A DNA stretch of 64,000 bases from Ustilago trichophora (Eukaryota > Basidiomycota > Ustilaginomycetes > Ustilaginales > Ustilaginaceae): NCBI GenBank assembly GCA_900323505.1, contig OOIN01000037.1:434001-498000 (forward strand), read 5' to 3'. The position numbers were made by a program, and so were the translations under genes. Below, piece by piece: positions 63,092 through 64,000 of the stretch (the first letter of the stretch is position 1; every line of letters begins with the position of its first letter). Below the pieces are notes generated by a model, which was not told where the DNA came from, ran no database searches, and saw only the letters and a list, made by a program, of their open reading frames with translations.

Positions 63092-64000
63092 CTACGCTTG
63101 CAGTTGCATCTGCGAGTTCTTCGTACGTTGACGTGCTTCCACCTGTTGGCGTAGGAGAAGATTTTCTTTCTGTAGCTTAGCTATGAGAAAGCTGAGATTA
63201 TCTTCCACCGATACAGATTGCTCCTTGTGCTTTAAGTGGGGATGAACGAGAGCTGTGTGCTTGATAGAACAGCTGCTATCGACATGACCGATGCCGGCGT
63301 GTTGCTGCATTGCTGTTGCTGCCTGAGCTAACGCGGCGTGCGCATACAGTGAGGCCGTCGAGGCTCGGCGATCGCTCTGAGATGGTAACGTAAGCGGCAA
63401 AGACGGTGCAGGAGAGTTGCTGTATTGATAGAATGATTGAACGCTGTGGCGTCGATCCAGCGAGATAGGTCGACTCAAGCTTTGCTGAGAGGACTGCGTA
63501 AGTCCCACAAACGCCGAGAAGCTGCCACCAAAGCCGGCAGCACCCAAATTCGAGCTCGACTTCGGCCGTTTAATAATTGTGGCTGCAGCAGACAAAGTCA
63601 CCCACACCTTGGCTGCCGGAGCATTGGATCGCCGAGAGCCTGTCTGACCGACAGAAGAAGACCGCAGAACAGGTTGCACCACCGCGGTGACCTGTCTACC
63701 GCCCGAGTTGAGCTTGACTGTTTGAGCCAGTCCGACGACTGCTGCTTGAGCAACGACGTGTAGTAAAGGAGTGAGCTTCGGGATGTCAACCAAGCTTTGC
63801 CCAAAAACAGGCATACTGGCGCCTTCTCCAAGAACTGCCAATGTTGCGCGTGCTTCTGCGTCGTAGCTTGGTGGGCCGGTGTTGACCGAGGAACCCGTGA
63901 TTTGCGGAGGACATGAGGCGCGCAGAACAAGTCCATACCGTGAGACAAGGAGTCTCAGCTCGGCCATTCCAACACCCTGCATAGCTTGGCTTTGGACACT
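63092..64000 (-). CDS. Unknown protein with C-terminal coiled coil, possibly 5'-partial
   Basis: At least 296 residues on the minus strand. Candidate starts are ATG 63982 (MQGVG) and 63967 (MAELRLLVSRYGL), but the frame stays open to the window edge, so the gene may begin outside. Visible features are GPPSYDAEARATLAVLG, a hydrophobic stretch LTPLLHVVAQAAVVGLAQTV, then KVWVTLSAAATIIKRPKSS. A Ser/Ala/Gln-rich middle (RRHSVQSFYQYS, a possible basophilic kinase site) and a terminal leucine-rich coiled coil (SFLIAKLQKENLLLRQQVEAR) follow. I do not recognise the family. The coiled coil suggests dimerisation. Confidence 0.5.
   Translation of the reverse strand, partial: SVQSQAMQGVGMAELRLLVSRYGLVLRASCPPQITGSSVNTGPPSYDAEARATLAVLGEGASMPVFGQSLVDIPKLTPLLHVVAQAAVVGLAQTVKLNSGGRQVTAVVQPVLRSSSVGQTGSRRSNAPAAKVWVTLSAAATIIKRPKSSSNLGAAGFGGSFSAFVGLTQSSQQSLSRPISLDRRHSVQSFYQYSNSPAPSLPLTLPSQSDRRASTASLYAHAALAQAATAMQQHAGIGHVDSSCSIKHTALVHPHLKHKEQSVSVEDNLSFLIAKLQKENLLLRQQVEARQRTKNSQMQLQA

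Overview
The window looks like a nuclear contig from a basidiomycete, most probably a smut fungus (Ustilaginales). The pointers are long intron-poor ORFs, short GT-AG introns near 5' ends, many low-complexity Ala/Gln/Ser/Pro tracts, basidiomycete-type Tnp2-family transposon proteins, and a set of recognisable fungal housekeeping genes. The genus is an inference; no rRNA or species marker is present. All gene models were made by eye from ORFs and splice signals.

Region 1 (1-9.3 kb) is ordinary gene space: a SNT2-type BAH/PHD chromatin protein (+), a Yap/Pap1-like bZIP factor (-, one intron), and an SSH4-type SPRY membrane adaptor (+).

Region 2 (9.4-30.2 kb) is a mobile-element island. An intact Ty3/gypsy-type LTR retrotransposon (11171-19003) has two 253-bp LTRs that read as identical, Gag, a gag-end -1 slippery heptamer and an uninterrupted Pol. 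It sits inside the Tnp2-like transposase gene of an older DNA transposon, which also carries an in-frame nonsense codon. A second coiled-coil ORF (23507-25315) probably belongs to the same transposon. Related GC-rich foldback elements lie in opposite orientation at 9383-9513 and 29974-30192. The right part of the island holds the N-terminal part of NST1. It is cut off from its usual C-terminal half and is followed, through a possible in-frame 54-nt intron, by an ORF with a chromodomain-like start and PIHTP repeats.

Region 3 (30.3-64 kb) is conserved gene space again: ARF6 (-), O-acetylhomoserine sulfhydrylase (-), F-actin capping protein beta (+), an N-terminally anchored acidic protein with Atg8-binding-like motifs (+), UDP-glucose pyrophosphorylase with three introns (+), a U1A/U2B''-like RRM protein (-), an intradiol dioxygenase (-), a ferredoxin-fold-like protein (+), an FLX1-like mitochondrial carrier (-), a small one-TM protein (+), a short-chain dehydrogenase (+), a BTB-like Lys/Pro-rich protein (+), a VWA8-type AAA/VWA ATPase (-), an intron-containing tRNA-Tyr (-) and a protein running to the window edge (-).

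The host genes serve unrelated functions (chromatin, transport, actin, sulfur and sugar metabolism). There is no sign of an operon or biosynthetic cluster. The unusual biology is concentrated in the nested transposon island and what it has done to NST1.
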